Source: Cristatella mucedo (lineage: Eukaryota; Bryozoa; Phylactolaemata; Cristatellidae). Taken from it: a DNA stretch of 64,000 nucleotides. Both the position numbers and the translations under genes were made by a program. The DNA is taken from positions 7,363,001 through 7,427,000 of the forward strand of contig WPIO01000004.1 of NCBI GenBank assembly GCA_009760855.2, given 5' to 3'. Below are positions 24,901 through 36,285 of the stretch, piece by piece; position 1 is the first letter of the stretch; the number at the start of each line of letters is the position of its first letter. The notes under the pieces were generated by a model. That model did no database searches, was not told where the DNA came from, and saw only the letters and a list, made by a program, of their open reading frames with translations.

Positions 24901-25620
24901 CGAGGCTGCCGCCACCGTGGCTCGTTGGCCGTCGCGGCCCTTCGTTGCGGAAACTCGATAAACGAGCCTCGCGTGATCGGCCGGTTGTTTGGCGCATCGC
25001 GCACGTCACTGCCGCGCTTTACTCGCTGAGCCAATTTAGATACGCGCCCGCATCTATAGTCTTACATAACGCCGCATCTAGTCTTACATAACGCTCCGAC
25101 CGCGAGCTGCAGCGGGCGAGGTCAAAAAACCACCGAGGTTTCGCAAAGACTACTTGCCGCAGACAAAATCTATTAATGCTCTAATCGAAGTTCTCGGCGG
25201 CGGCTTCGATAGCCGCTCGGCAGCTCGCTGCAGCCGTCGAGCCGCCGCCTGAGACCGCAACGCACGCTCGGCGCGGTGAGGACCGGCGCTGCTGCTGGCG
25301 AACCCCGTGCACGCGGCCGCTCAACTTCCGGTCGAGCAGCGACGACGGCGCTGGCCAGCCGTCAGGACTCTCAACTCGCGCCCTCGTGTCCGCGGGTGAG
25401 ACAGATGGGGGTGGGAAGACGTCTCGCGGGTGCCCGCCGTGCACGAGGCCGAACGTAGGCTGGGACGACCTAAGCAATGAGAGGCTGCCAACCATGCAGG
25501 GCACTTTTTTGTGGGATCGGGAATTGAAATACCTGTCGCAAGCACCAATGAAATATGCACAGAGCGAACGGCGGCGCAGCTCGCCAATGGTGGTCTGCTA
25601 TAGTTTTACGCAAATGTGAA
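21943..25620. other. CpG-rich region upstream of hunchback
   Basis: The stretch is very GC-rich with dense CpG, short poly-G/poly-C runs (about 22610, 23345–23406, 23520, 23730) and overlapping open frames on all strands. It may contain the hunchback promoter and a 5' exon ending in phase 1, but I could not pick one out. The open frames are read as composition artefacts. Confidence 0.5.
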
Positions 25621-25631
25621 TGCACGAGCTC

Positions 25632-25740
25632 CCTCCGTCTTAGCCGGGGTAAGATGCTCGCACGTCACGACCCAAGTCGTGACGTGCGAGCATCGAGAAA
25701 ACTCTTTATTGTCCACTTCCAGCAATAGTGATATTAGCTA
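25632..25740 (+). mobile_element. SINE derivative with its centre replaced by a 19-bp hairpin
   Basis: The head GTCTTAGCCGGGGTAAGATG matches the SINE A-box region (compare 61845). The normal B-box GTCGTGGGTTCGA is replaced by a perfect hairpin (arms 25653–25671 and 25676–25694, loop CCAA). The usual body (CTTTATTGTCCACTTCCAGC) resumes afterwards. Confidence 0.7.
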
Positions 25741-25758
25741 AGCCTCTGCGCAAACTGA

Positions 25759-25832
25759 TCGTCATCTGATACGTCATCTGATACATCATCTGATATGTCA
25801 TCTGATACGTCAACTGATACGTCCTCCGATTG
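25759..25832. repeat. 12-bp minisatellite (TCATCTGATACG), about six units
   Basis: The units are nearly identical with small changes. Read on the minus strand they encode VSDD repeats in an open frame ending at 25734, but this is probably a by-product of the 12-bp unit. Confidence 0.9.
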
Positions 25833-25985
25833 CGAACCTTTTTTACTCCATTTTACGTGGATCGAGACAGCGACTTACAAAATAGCTGGCAGTGATGGCC
25901 AGAATAATAGATTAAGGCCAGAAATCTTTGCATAGCAGCACGCACGCACGTACTCACACGCACACACCGGACACACACGCTCACA

Positions 25986-25990
25986 CGCAT

Positions 25991-26023
<33 letters not shown>

Positions 26024-26046
26024 TTATATATGTATATATATATATA
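25986..26046. repeat. (CA)n followed by (TA)n microsatellite
   Basis: ACACACGC-type sequence leads into about 58 bp of TA repeats with TTTATA interruptions. Confidence 0.9.
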
Positions 26047-26465
26047 ATTTGTATAGCGCCCTAAGAGAACACGACCTTGGTCGCTTAAGGCGAGTACCTA
26101 GACCCCAGGGCCAAACCAGGACGACTAGGGAAACAGTGGAAGCAGCGATGATGATCGGCCACTTGAAGCCTGCAGCATCTAGGTGAGAGAGTCGAGTAAC
26201 GGCCGGTGAGCGCTCTCTGTAACCAAACTTGGTGCATTGCTTCCCTCACCCACACCCATACATATAGGTGTAGTAGCAAAGTGCCCGGGAAGAATCGCCG
26301 GAAATTGCAGCTCTGCATTGCAACGCGGGCCTGCTGAGTGAGGGCCGCAGACCAAGTGGTAAGCCAAGCCTAGCTGGGCCTACCCAGCCCAGCCCCTTGC
26401 CCAGCCTACCGTCGGGCAAGGACTCCATAACACGTGATCCGGGTCGCCAAATGCTCATATCGTAC

Positions 26466-26726
26466 CTTCAGTGGATTTCTGTTTTTGATCCTGTCAGCAT
26501 GAATGTGATCCCGGGCTTCTTCTTCGTCTGACTTTTCAATCCTGCGTCGTATGCGACGTTTCTGCTGAGTTTTGGCAGTGTAGCACAGGCAGAGTGGCTT
26601 CATTTCGGCTGACCTCTCTCTTCTTTGTCTGCTGCAATAGGGACGCTCATCTCCTTTTCTCCAATACACCATTGGAGTGACAAGTCGCCGTTCTTCGATA
26701 GTGGGCAGAAAACCATGGGCTATAGC
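26466..26726 (-). CDS. Unidentified internal coding exon
   Basis: The acceptor is TTTACTGGTTCAG|GCT with a T-rich tract, and the donor is AAG|GTACGA. There are 87 codons with no stop, phase 0 to 0. The reading starts AIAHGFLPTIEERRLVTP, continues VYWRKGDERPYC and MKPLCLCYTA, then a strongly charged segment with KRRIRRRIEKSDEEEARDH, and ends KNRNPLK. I do not recognise the family. Both splice sites, the open frame and the amino-acid mix support a real exon. Partner exons were not found. Confidence 0.6.
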
Positions 26727-27179
26727 CTGAACCAGTAAAAAAATCTCAAAATATTTCTGCTTTGCTTTGGAAGGCGGGCCAGAGTGCCCGTTAACCTAGC
26801 TGGGTGAGCCCCCAACTGATTTCTCAGCTTAGAGTTCTTACTTAATGCAGCAAAATGTACATAAGAAGAAAAGAAAAAGTTTTCCAAAATTATATTTAAT
26901 AACGATCATTAATCTAATTTAATTTTAATTTATTCGTCAGCACTGGGTAGCGAGTCAGTATTTAGTTGCATGTATGAACACACGTGCTGATAACGTTTGA
27001 TTTTCAATGAACCAACTGTAATACGCCACCATAGAGAATTGCAGGCGGATTATATTTATGCATGTCCAGCGCTTACCAGTCATGCCAGCAATGTACATTT
27101 TCAATTTCAACTAAGAGAGTGCATATCAAAGCTAGATATGCAAACTATTGAACTGTAAAATTGTCCTACCTACCCCTAT

Positions 27180-28030
27180 TTGACAGGGCACACAGTATTG
27201 CCGTACCGTCGTAGCAGTATTAAAAAAATCCCAACGGCCTTAATGTAAGCGTCGAAGGTTGAATGTCCAGGCGTCGAAAGGGTTACATACATGGCGTCAA
27301 AGGTTAAATACACAGCAATGCAGCCGGTGTCAGACGAACGAGTGCTACGATAGGAAGCCAGAATGAAGGACAACCGTGCAAGTAGATCATGCAGAGAACT
27401 CAAAGTGAGTGACATAATCTTGGAGCTAATGAGCTGCTTGACGGGAAGGCGCTGCAAGTCGATTTGGTGCACTCCGGTAGTCTAGCCGTTAATGACGAAC
27501 ATTCTTAGGTGCAGATTTTTTTCGCACAAGCACCAAACTTCTGATGAAACAGGCAAGAGGACCTTCAAGTAGTGAATTCAGAAGTTGAGACGAGACGCCA
27601 GAAATCACGGATCAGGCTTTACTGTAGAATCCTTATTTAAGCAAGCCCTAATGTCTGCATTGTCACCGTGTTTAGCGTATACACACTTGACTGTAGAGCT
27701 GATAAATAGACTGGCTTATTCAGTTTTTAGCATTCTATTTCTCATTTATATTTCGGTAGACGAGCATTAGATGCTTTCACCAATCCCCCACGTCTATGGT
27801 GGGCAATATAGAATTGCCTTCCATAGGACTCGAACCCACGAGCTGCGTCGGTAAGTAAAAGCACTTTGACCGATAGATTGAAGTGATTGCCTGGTGAAAA
27901 GTCACCTTAGAACAAGACAGCCAGATTGTATTCGGACTCTGCAGGAGATTATCTGGCCGAATCCGTTTTGACGGTTAGGTTTCCATGTTTCTGAATGAAG
28001 CTAGATTTACCCGTAACTATCTTGTTTTTT
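27180..28030 (-). mobile_element. Antisense LINE fragments (RT) with an embedded SINE
   Basis: Minus frames at 27300–27472 read LQRLPVKQLISSKIMSLTL and SSLHDLLARL, and 27890–28020 reads SSFIQKHGNLTVK. These are two pieces of the same RT region as in the 58.4–59.8 kb LINE. A SINE (27775–27880) lies between them. Confidence 0.65.
27775..27880 (-). mobile_element. tRNA-derived SINE head, antisense
   Basis: The reverse complement shows GTCAAAGTGCTTTTACTTACC, then CGTGGGTTCGAGTCC (B box), then GGCAATTC and CCACC. The tail is missing. Confidence 0.65.
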
Positions 28031-28039
28031 TTATTACAT

Positions 28040-29200
28040 TACCACGGCACATCGAGCGTGCTACACACGTTCCTTGTCCACTGCAGAGTTCCTACGAAAA
28101 CCGAAGTTCATGCAAACACTGTATACGGACGCCGATACAGCTAAGACCTGTTTAAAGCCTATCTGTTTGTATTTTGACCTTAGCGTGTAAGAAATTACGT
28201 GCCTATGGACATCTAAAAGCTTTGAGCTTTGGGCTGCTGGCCTCCCACGCCTGTCGCTACACCGGCTTATCTAACGCCACCAGCGGTGGCGTTAGACAGG
28301 CCGGCGGCTAATAACCTACATTTTAGTTACGATCGTGCATACTTATTATCGCTTCGCTATCATAGTTCAAATGCACTCCTAGATGTCATTGCTGCCGCTA
28401 AGATCCGTGAATTATGCATTAACAAAAGAAAAGCACACCGGAGCCGTCGAGGTGGCCGGGGCCGCGAGTTGAGATGCCGCTCGTTTGGCGGAAGCTTCGA
28501 GCTGAGTACCCGTTCTTTTGCCATTCCAAGTATTGTCTCGAACCACTCAGCACGTTCTCCCTCAGGCGTTACTGTGAATCACTCCAACTTAGTGGTCATC
28601 AGGCCTGTTATAGCTCCGGCGGCCCAACTTAACGCTCGTCCTTGGAATCCTCGCTCAATGTGCAATAGACCCTAGTAATAAGCGACCTTATTTCTGAAAA
28701 TGGTCTCAACATGCTCGCCTTGACTGAAACTTGGCTAAAATCGGTAAACTGCCCGACAATTAAAAACCCTGGCTGGCTTCACCTTCTTTCACGCTCCTTG
28801 ATCAATTAAAACTGGAGGTGGAGTTGCTATTATCACCGTTTGACCATCGACTTCAAGCCATTTGCAGTAACCTCGAAGCAGTCTTTCAAATCTATTGTCT
28901 TGATTCACCCGACAACAAGCTACCGATGGTGGCAGTAGCCTATCGCCGCCCGCCCCCCCCCCAGGTATCAAGTCCTTTATCTCAGATTTCTGTCTGATCT
29001 CATTTCGATTCTGTGTGCAATACATCGACCTTTCCTCATTATGGGTGATTTCAACATTCATTTTGATAATGTATGTGACACCTTCAGCACTGAACTTTGT
29101 GCACTGACTTACTCACTGCCTCTTGTGGCTTATGTGCATGATCCTAATCCCATGGCCCTTCTGTCGACAAGATGAGGGTATCGGATGTTGTCATTTCTAG
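28040..29200 (+). mobile_element. Family A LINE, 5' UTR and endonuclease region
   Basis: Plus frames contain NGLNMLALTETWLKS (about 28700), TGGGVAI (about 28812), a YRRP-type remnant and PLIMGDFNIHFDN with frameshifts (about 29035–29070). These are signature blocks of the LINE apurinic endonuclease. The 5' part shares its sequence with 45340–45480, marking a repeat family. Stops and frameshifts are many. Confidence 0.78.
28271..28295. repeat. Perfect 11-bp hairpin, loop AGC
   Basis: CTAACGCCACC, AGC, GGTGGCGTTAG. It lies in the 5' region of a LINE copy. Confidence 0.9.
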
Positions 29201-29747
29201 GCACAACATGTATTCGCTCTGGCCAGTCTTTCTTTCTTTTGGTAATGAAGAGCATCAGCGCGACCATCCCACAGACACAAAATGCAAGGATGCTTTGTGT
29301 AGCCATCTTTAAGTCCAAGCAGAAGGGCAATGACCCTAAAATCGCCGTATATCTGTCACTGGTTTCGATCAAATTTGATTTCATCGAAATGCATTTTCAT
29401 GTTTCCGTAAGTCTCTTTCATCCGCACAGAATGTGCAACCAAAAAAAGAGGACAGTGCGCTTCGATTGTGAAGCAAAACTTCCTTTAAACTAAACTACCT
29501 TGATTAATCGTTGAATTAATTGAATATATTGAACATTGATTTAAACTGCCTGGCTTGATTAATCAATGAAGGGTGTCTATTCAATTGGATCGTAGTACTT
29601 TTGGTACTATTTAGTTAACTAGACTTTCAACGTTTCTGAAATAGAATAGTGAATCCTTCATCAACAAGTACGTAAGAAACATTTTTTTTTTTACGATGTC
29701 TCTTCATCACGAAAATGTAGTACCCGACACAAGAACATTTCTCTCTT

Positions 29748-30040
29748 TTAATCTAAAACAGGGGAGTTCAGCCGACTCTCTTGGCAGGTCAAGGTATTAC
29801 ACGTTAAGTCTTCAAGATCAAATTGTGACATTATTTTAGGTGTTGGAGTATCAAAAGCATGACAGTTGTGATCAAAGTCAGCTTCAGTTAAACTCAAATC
29901 ACTGTCAGTCAATAAATCATCAAGTGTAACAGGTGGAACAGGAACTCCCACCTCATCACTGTTCGGTAAAGGTCGCTTCGCTGACGGTAGATTCGGATAT
30001 TCACTGTTACTGTAATTCTTCTTGCTGAAGCTCTGCAAGT
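29748..30040 (-). CDS. Candidate terminal coding exon, function unknown
   Basis: The acceptor TTACTAACAG|AC (phase 1) is followed by 96 codons and a stop at 29748. The protein is acidic and Ser/Thr/Pro-rich: FSKKNYSNSEYPNLP, then PVTLDDLLTDSDLSL, then MSQFDLEDL. An ATTAAA overlaps the stop. I do not recognise it. It has AT-rich codon use like its surroundings. A chance open frame remains possible, though the composition is protein-like. Confidence 0.4.
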
Positions 30041-30099
30041 CTGTTAGTAATGCAAAAATAAAAATCCGAAACATGGTTGTTTTGTTCTCTCCAAATTAT

Positions 30100-31780
30100 C
30101 GGTACTCTAAATGGCATGTATTTGCTTAGACCTTTAAGCCATTGTCTCAAATTTTCTACACACACCCTGCACCATATGCAGTACCCTTGTCTTATCTATC
30201 TCCCATTTTGCATTCGAAGAAGTGATAGCACTGTTCGATTAATGTAGAAATCGGTAGCTGCTGCTCTTTTGTCGAGAATCTCCCGCAAATGTAGCAAAAT
30301 AAATGCGGAGAATTCTTACACTTCATTGGCATTGTAAATCACACGTGTCTATTGATTAGACAGCTATATCAACCAAAGAAATGCTGTTTGTTCTACAAAA
30401 AATAAAGCACAACATTTATGTCACTAAGTGACTGTAGCCAGTAAATTTAACGAAAGACAATATCATTACACATAATGCGTAATGTTAAAGTGCACCCAAT
30501 CTTTGGTAAGCAAAACCTACCAAACCTGACGTACCAAAGCAAAAATTAACACTACATAAATCATCATTTCTGATGTGTATTTTTAAAATTATAAAAAATG
30601 CCAGAAAACTGATATGCTACTAATTTTAATTAGATGAGAAATCAGCCTGTTACAGATTGATAAAATTAGACCTTTTACGGCCTCGTGCAAAAATTTATTT
30701 TTAAATTTAAATGTATTTTTAAATGCAATATTGAAACGGCGAAATGCTAAATCAGGCAGAATTATGAAGGATATTTATTATTCATGGCTTCTTAATTGTA
30801 AGGGTTAGAAACTTAGATAAGCTATGGCAAAAGCTGCATAAAACCGACGCCATGCAATAGGCAATGAGTTGTGCTCCAGGAGTTGGTGCCTGGGCATTTG
30901 ATCTGAGTTGTGCTTTAGGCCATTGAGCCCTATAAGAGTTGGTATACGTAATGGCCGCTGTTGAATGCCTTTAAAACATACTTCTCTTCGCTAAGCTTAT
31001 GAACTTGTTATGGCAAGGCACGAGGAGGCGAAGTTTCTTTGTGGTGTTGTGTTTCGCTACTTACGGCATCGGACTTCTTGTTCCAATTCGCAGTAACTTA
31101 ACTTTTCATTGGGTTTCGAAAGTCGGCCACCGGCTGTAGGCTTCTAAGAGATGTTTGACACCAGATTTTATCTATCATACTCCATAGACTGTGTAACCAA
31201 ACTAAAGTCTGAGACAATTGGATTGCTAAGGCAATGCCACTACCGAACAGGATAAGACGAAGTCACAATTGCTCGGGCACCAAACGCAGGGAGGTCTACT
31301 TCTCCCTAACGGAAAATGAGGCATTTCACGTGTGCCAGTCTCAAGATAACTCTAACAAAATACGAGCGGGTGAGAATCCAACGTATACTCTAAACAAAGA
31401 CACAAGGATCGTGGACCAAGATTAGGGTCTTATAAAAATTTCCTAGATGATCAAGATCAGGTTCTAGATCAAACGTGATTAAGATTAGGGTCGTATGCCA
31501 TACAGAGTTTCGATCCCGCGAACATCCAAATAACGAAGCCCGACTTTTCAAAAGTATGCAGACGTTTTTTCAATAGCAGCAACACTGCCAGAAATGAACG
31601 ATTTTGTTCCAGGGCAAGCCTGCAATCGTTTGAATCAGTTGCTATCAGATCCCCGTCGATAAAATGCCAGTTGCGACCTACCGACCCCACCTCCCATTCT
31701 GGCCGCCTAAGCTTCTGAGTTTTGGAGAGAATTGTTGGGGCTCCTAACAAAAATATTCGTATAGAACAGGTCGTTATTTT
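30100..31780. other. AT-rich stretch without recognised features
   Basis: A-T runs and short open frames only. A minus frame at 31469–31750 (93 codons) has no splice support or family resemblance, and it abuts a LINE remnant on the plus strand. Confidence 0.5.
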
Positions 31781-33620
31781 AAGCAGGTGACTTTATCCTT
31801 CACGTTGACGACCCTATACAAATTCACGTCGGCTTATTCCTTGACTATCTAGAGAACTTTGCCTGGACCCAGCACGCTAGCCACGCGACTCGTATCGGTG
31901 GGGAACTTCTTAATCACGTAATCGCAAAGCGTGTCTGCCCCATTGACCTTGTTGTGTGCCCAATAGCCATCTCAGATCGAAGTTTAGTCTCGTTCACGGT
32001 TCCTGTTCTGCCTTACGTGCAGATTATCATCGAGTTTGTCCAGAAGCGAAACTTATAAAACAGTGATGCTGAAAAATGTTACGATCTGTTTGTGATGCAT
32101 GTCTTATTGGACTCAGACTCTACCGACAGCCTCGATACCCTCACAGATGCTGTAAACTCGAAACGTAGTAGCGCTCCCCACGATCAAGCTCAGCCATGTG
32201 CTGTCCGTGTGCAGAGCCTCGGAGATACCTATCAACCTACCAAGAAAATTAAAAACGTCCGTAGGCCGTAAGCATAGTGCTCATCAAGAGGCTAGATCTT
32301 GCTGTCCTGTGACGAATACCGGTGCAACTACTGATGCACTACTAGCGACTTGTAGGTGAAGCACCAGCAGCACGATCGTGTTCAATCAATGTCGTTTCAG
32401 GTCTCCTCCACTATACCAGTCACCTGTGGAGATCGACGTGTGTCCATTATCGGTCCTTGGCCGTTCTTAATTTATATCGAACCTTAGCTGTTACCCATTT
32501 ATACTGAGCCTCAATGAAAAGTGAAACTTGTCAATGGGATAGGCTATCACTTATATCACTTATATGCTGAGCTATTACTCAGCAGCATTAGTCATTTAAT
32601 CCACATGAATCAGCTGCAGCGACCGAAAAATTGAATGCTTACCTTGAAGATATTCGATCCTGGATATCTGCGAATTTCCTTAAACTAAACGACGGCAAAA
32701 TCAGGCTCCTCATAGAATCGTGTGGCTTGGCATTTCTCTTCTCATCGGTGAAGCTGTTTCGCTGCCGTAGCCATATATCGGAATTTAGATGTCCTCTTTG
32801 AACACTACTTAAATTTTTGAAGTTTCATTACCAAGATATGTCTATAGCTAGTCTGATCCTGCTAAAGACTAGAGAAAGTCTGTGGTGGCTCGCAAAAATT
32901 TAACTATCTACCTGGTTATGTCGAGGCTGGATTATTGCAATTACATTCTGACTGGAGTACCTAAAAAGCCATCTAGCTTCTGCAGCTGGTGATGAATATA
33001 GCTGCGAGGGAAGTCAACAACTCCGAGGTTCAGCCACGTGAGCCGTGATGGCACACTAGGTAAGGCGGTTGCTTTTCACAACCTTGGTACCGAGGTAGCG
33101 GATTCCATTCCTAAAGCGGACAATCCTTTATTGCTGCTGCAAGCGGTGGCGATAGCCGTAAAGGTCTCCTGTCGCTATACAAAAGAGGCTGTAGAATCAG
33201 CTAGTATGTCTGCTTTGTTGAAGGAGCTTCGCTTGCTCCCGGTCGATCGATGGATATGATTTCTTATTTTACCTACGAGGCCCGTCGCGGCTTGGCTTCT
33301 TTCTAATTAGCTGACTAACTGCTTTAACAATTTCAGCCGCCTCCCGCTCCCAGCCGTCCTCCATCGACGAGCTACTAAAAATAGCTGCTCCATTCCACCG
33401 TCTAAAGACCGTTGGCGACAGAAGCTTTCGCTCTGCAGGTTCTAGACTAGGGAACTCACTTCCACATTTCTTACGCAACGGCACCTACTCTCCTGCTGCT
33501 GAATTGTGGCACATCCTTTCCAGCCATCCTGAGCTGCTGCTTTCATGCTACTCACTACCCCAACCGCTCTTCTGACTCAGCAATGCCTCGCACTTTCTCT
33601 TTGTTGCGTGAGATGGAAGT
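31780..33620 (+). mobile_element. Decayed family B LINE with a SINE inserted in the RT gene
   Basis: Plus frames read GDFILHVDD (about 31783), GGELLNHVIAKRVCPIDLVVCP (about 31900), FLKLNDGK (about 32680), LVMSRLDYCNY (about 32920) and then, after a SINE at 33040–33205, ALLKELRLLPVDRWI (33214–33258) and a C-terminal part to about 33560. The order matches the family B copy at 46–49 kb. Confidence 0.78.
33040..33205 (+). mobile_element. tRNA-derived SINE inside a LINE
   Basis: The copy shows GTGATGGCACACTAGGTAAGG, the box-B region GAGGTAGCGGATTCCATTCC (mutated), the body CAATCCTTTATTGCTGCTGC, and the tail TCGCTATACAAAAGAGGC and GAATCAGCTAG. LINE reading frames continue on both sides. Confidence 0.88.
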
Positions 33621-34191
33621 CTGTTGGGAACTGTATGTAACAATCACTTCAACCTCGCCGCTCTGTGGAGTTAGACAATAATAAATTAGTACTTGAATTA
33701 ATTATAATCAACTGAATCAATTGTAAATAAGTACTTGAAGACCTCCATGTCATTAAAGGTATACGTCAAGGAAATACCGAGAAGATTGGTCCAGCAATCG
33801 AATATTTCCTGTTACCTTTCACCAGACAAGCAATTTAGATATGGATGTGAAGTTTCGACAATATATACGTTACAAGATAACATACCTAAGCAGAAAGTAA
33901 ACCGGAACCAACATATGTGCCAATAGGATATTTACCGATCTCTGCACCATACACCACTTGTGTCCCAACTTGTTGAAACTCGGTAAATCGACGTACATAT
34001 CTGCAGCTTGTTGAGGTATATGCTTGGGACTTTTAAACAGCTTCATTTGCAAGTAGCTTTGCGACTGGTAAATTCCATAACTCGGCCAATACTTTACAGA
34101 TCAGTGTGAGATTCCTATAAAAGTTCGCTCTGCTTGTACACCACTGCAGTGTTAACTTTTGATTTCGGTTGGATGAATATAGCTGTACATA

Positions 34192-34700
34192 ATAATATAA
34201 TAATATTGCACTTGATACAGCGCCCTCAGAGAACTTAATCTCTTTCTAGGCGCTTTACATTTGCTGCAAAGTGATACGCAATAGAATAGTAAGTAAAATC
34301 ATGCTTGAAAAACAAACAAAATGAATAACATGGTTAGGGGTTACATGCACTGGGTCAGCATGCAAATGTGGTTAGTGGCAGCATGAACAGTGTCAGCACG
34401 CATAAGCACATTGAGGACGAATCACAAGGACCCACTAAATGCTGTCCTAAATAGGTATGTTTTTAAGTTTCTTTTAAATGTGGTCAGGTCAGGGGATGTT
34501 CTGATGCAGGTCGGGAGGGAGTTCCAGGCTGTGGGAGCATACGAGCTAAATGCACGGTCTCCAAAGGATTTAAGGTTTGTACGAGGTATTTCTAGACTGT
34601 TGGATTCCGAAAAGCGAGTGGTACGATGCTTTGCCTGATGGGGTAGTATCTCTGAAAGATAGGCTGGAGCCATAGAATGAAGAGACCTAAAAGTCTTATG
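34192..34700 (-). mobile_element. Family A LINE 3' end, antisense, 5'-truncated
   Basis: The minus frame (34673–34422) reads APAYLSEILPHQAKHRTTRF, then ESNSLEIPRTNLKSFGDRAF and FKRNLKTYLFRTAF, the RT C-terminus with an intact frame. The 3' UTR ends in the stem-loop (34215–34270) and AT-rich tail at 34192. It is one of the best-preserved 3' ends here. Confidence 0.88.
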
Positions 34701-35900
34701 ACATTAAACGTCTTGAATTTTATGATCGGCAATCATGGGCATGCATAGCAAACCTTATCTAAGCAAAATCAGAAATGAACTCATGCAGTAATGCAAAAGC
34801 AAAGCTAAACCTACACTTGAAATTTCACGTTGATCCGTCAAATATCGGCCGAGCTATAGAATTTAAAAGGCAAAGAGCTGTAAATGAAGCTGTTTATGTA
34901 AATGAAGCTGTTTAAAAGTCACAAGCATGCATCACAACAAGTTGCAAACATGTACCTCGAAGCACCAAGGTTTAACAAGTTGGGACACAAGTCGTATATT
35001 ATCGATGGATTTATTTGTTTTTAGATATTTTGCTTCCGGTTTACAACCAGGTTAGACGTGGTTTGCCTAATAATTTCTTTGGTGCTTTGCTTTTAAATCA
35101 CCAAAGCTTCATCTCATTTACAACATGTTAGTCTTTTGAAAGGTATCCTAAAAAATACACAATCGTTGGACCAGTATTCTTAGTTTTTTCTCGACATTTA
35201 CATTCAACTCGGAATGGGCGAATTCGGAATAGCAAAATAGCTGCAATACTGTGCGAGACAAGTATTTTTTTTACAGTACTCGAATTAGTGTGGCCCTAAA
35301 AATGGAAAATTCCTAATTATGTAAGATACTTGACAGTGGCAACTCGCTCTGAAAGTGTAGGTTGGCTGATAGTTGCAAACAATTGAATAGGAAGTCTTAG
35401 AACATGAGTGCAAATATCTTGCATATTTGATGAAATGCCGTATGACACCAAGTTCCAAGATGTCGTCGTCTTGCAAACTAAATTTCAATCATTCATATTA
35501 AAAATATAGGGTATAGCTGCCCTTGCTGCCTAAACATTCATAGCAAGCAAGATACGTGGACAATTAAAAAGTAAGCCAACGTTAGAGAACCATTTTCGGG
35601 ATAGCTACCAGCAGATAGCAATCGCTCATGCAATAAAGCCAGTCAAGAACATGCCAGCATGAGCGCGACCAATGTCGGCCATGTGATTGGCAGCAGTGCA
35701 TTCCCTAGCTGGTGTCGTAAAGGTAATGCAATGTAAACATGAAAAAAACATGACGGCGTGCCTCACGTTTGCACAGGTGTCACGGTTAATGCAAAAGCAG
35801 TTAAACGTTTACTTTCCTTTGTTTTTTGTTCTTGCTGCAATTAAAGTAAACCGGGTCACACAGTGTAGGGCAATATTAGACTCCTTCGAATGCAGCCCAT
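34700..35900. other. AT-rich flank downstream of the LRR gene
   Basis: I see nothing definite. No AATAAA or ATTAAA is obvious on the minus strand within 250 bp of the LRR stop codon. Confidence 0.4.
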
Positions 35901-35901
35901 C

Positions 35902-36285
35902 CTACCAAGATTCCAGTCCGCCCCCACAGCCAAAGTCGGTATGATCTAACTGAGACAGCTGCACTGCAGCGTCGAACCGGCCTCGCATCTTTTTTATCAC
36001 CTTGACTGCTACCACACCCGACTCGGCGACGTCCGACGCCTCGCCTGGGCCTTTTTTCTTCTTTTTAGTCTTCTTATCTTCCTTTTCCTTCTTTGCTTTC
36101 TTGGCCGGCACCACAGCTTCCATATCATTAACAAGTGTTGCTTCGACAGCAGACGAATCATGCGACCTCTTTTTGGTCTTTCTCTTTGCGACTCCTGAAG
36201 GTTCTTTCACGTTCGCAGCCTCGTCCCCAGAATTGACGGTCTGATGCTCTGCATCTGAGCCAGCAGCCTTCTTCACAGAAGGCAC
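35902..36285 (-). CDS. LRR gene exon 9 (Lys-rich tail, stop codon)
   Basis: The acceptor is ACTTTTCAG|GTG. There are 127 codons and a stop TAG at 35904–35902. The tail is acidic/basic mixed, with KRKTKKR and a long Lys block resembling nuclear or nucleolar localisation signals, and ends HTDFGCGGGLESW. Confidence 0.93.
   Translation of the reverse strand: MPSVKKAAGSDAEHQTVNSGDEAANVKEPSGVAKRKTKKRSHDSSAVEATLVNDMEAVVPAKKAKKEKEDKKTKKKKKGPGEASDVAESGVVAVKVIKKMRGRFDAAVQLSQLDHTDFGCGGGLESW

Noticed and set aside
22000-25600. Many overlapping open frames on both strands upstream of hunchback
   Set aside because: The Arg/Pro/Ala-rich composition, overlap in all frames and lack of domains point to GC bias.
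25705-25710. AATAAA (minus strand) as a polyadenylation signal
   Set aside because: It is part of the common SINE body sequence (CCTTTATTGCC), found in all copies.
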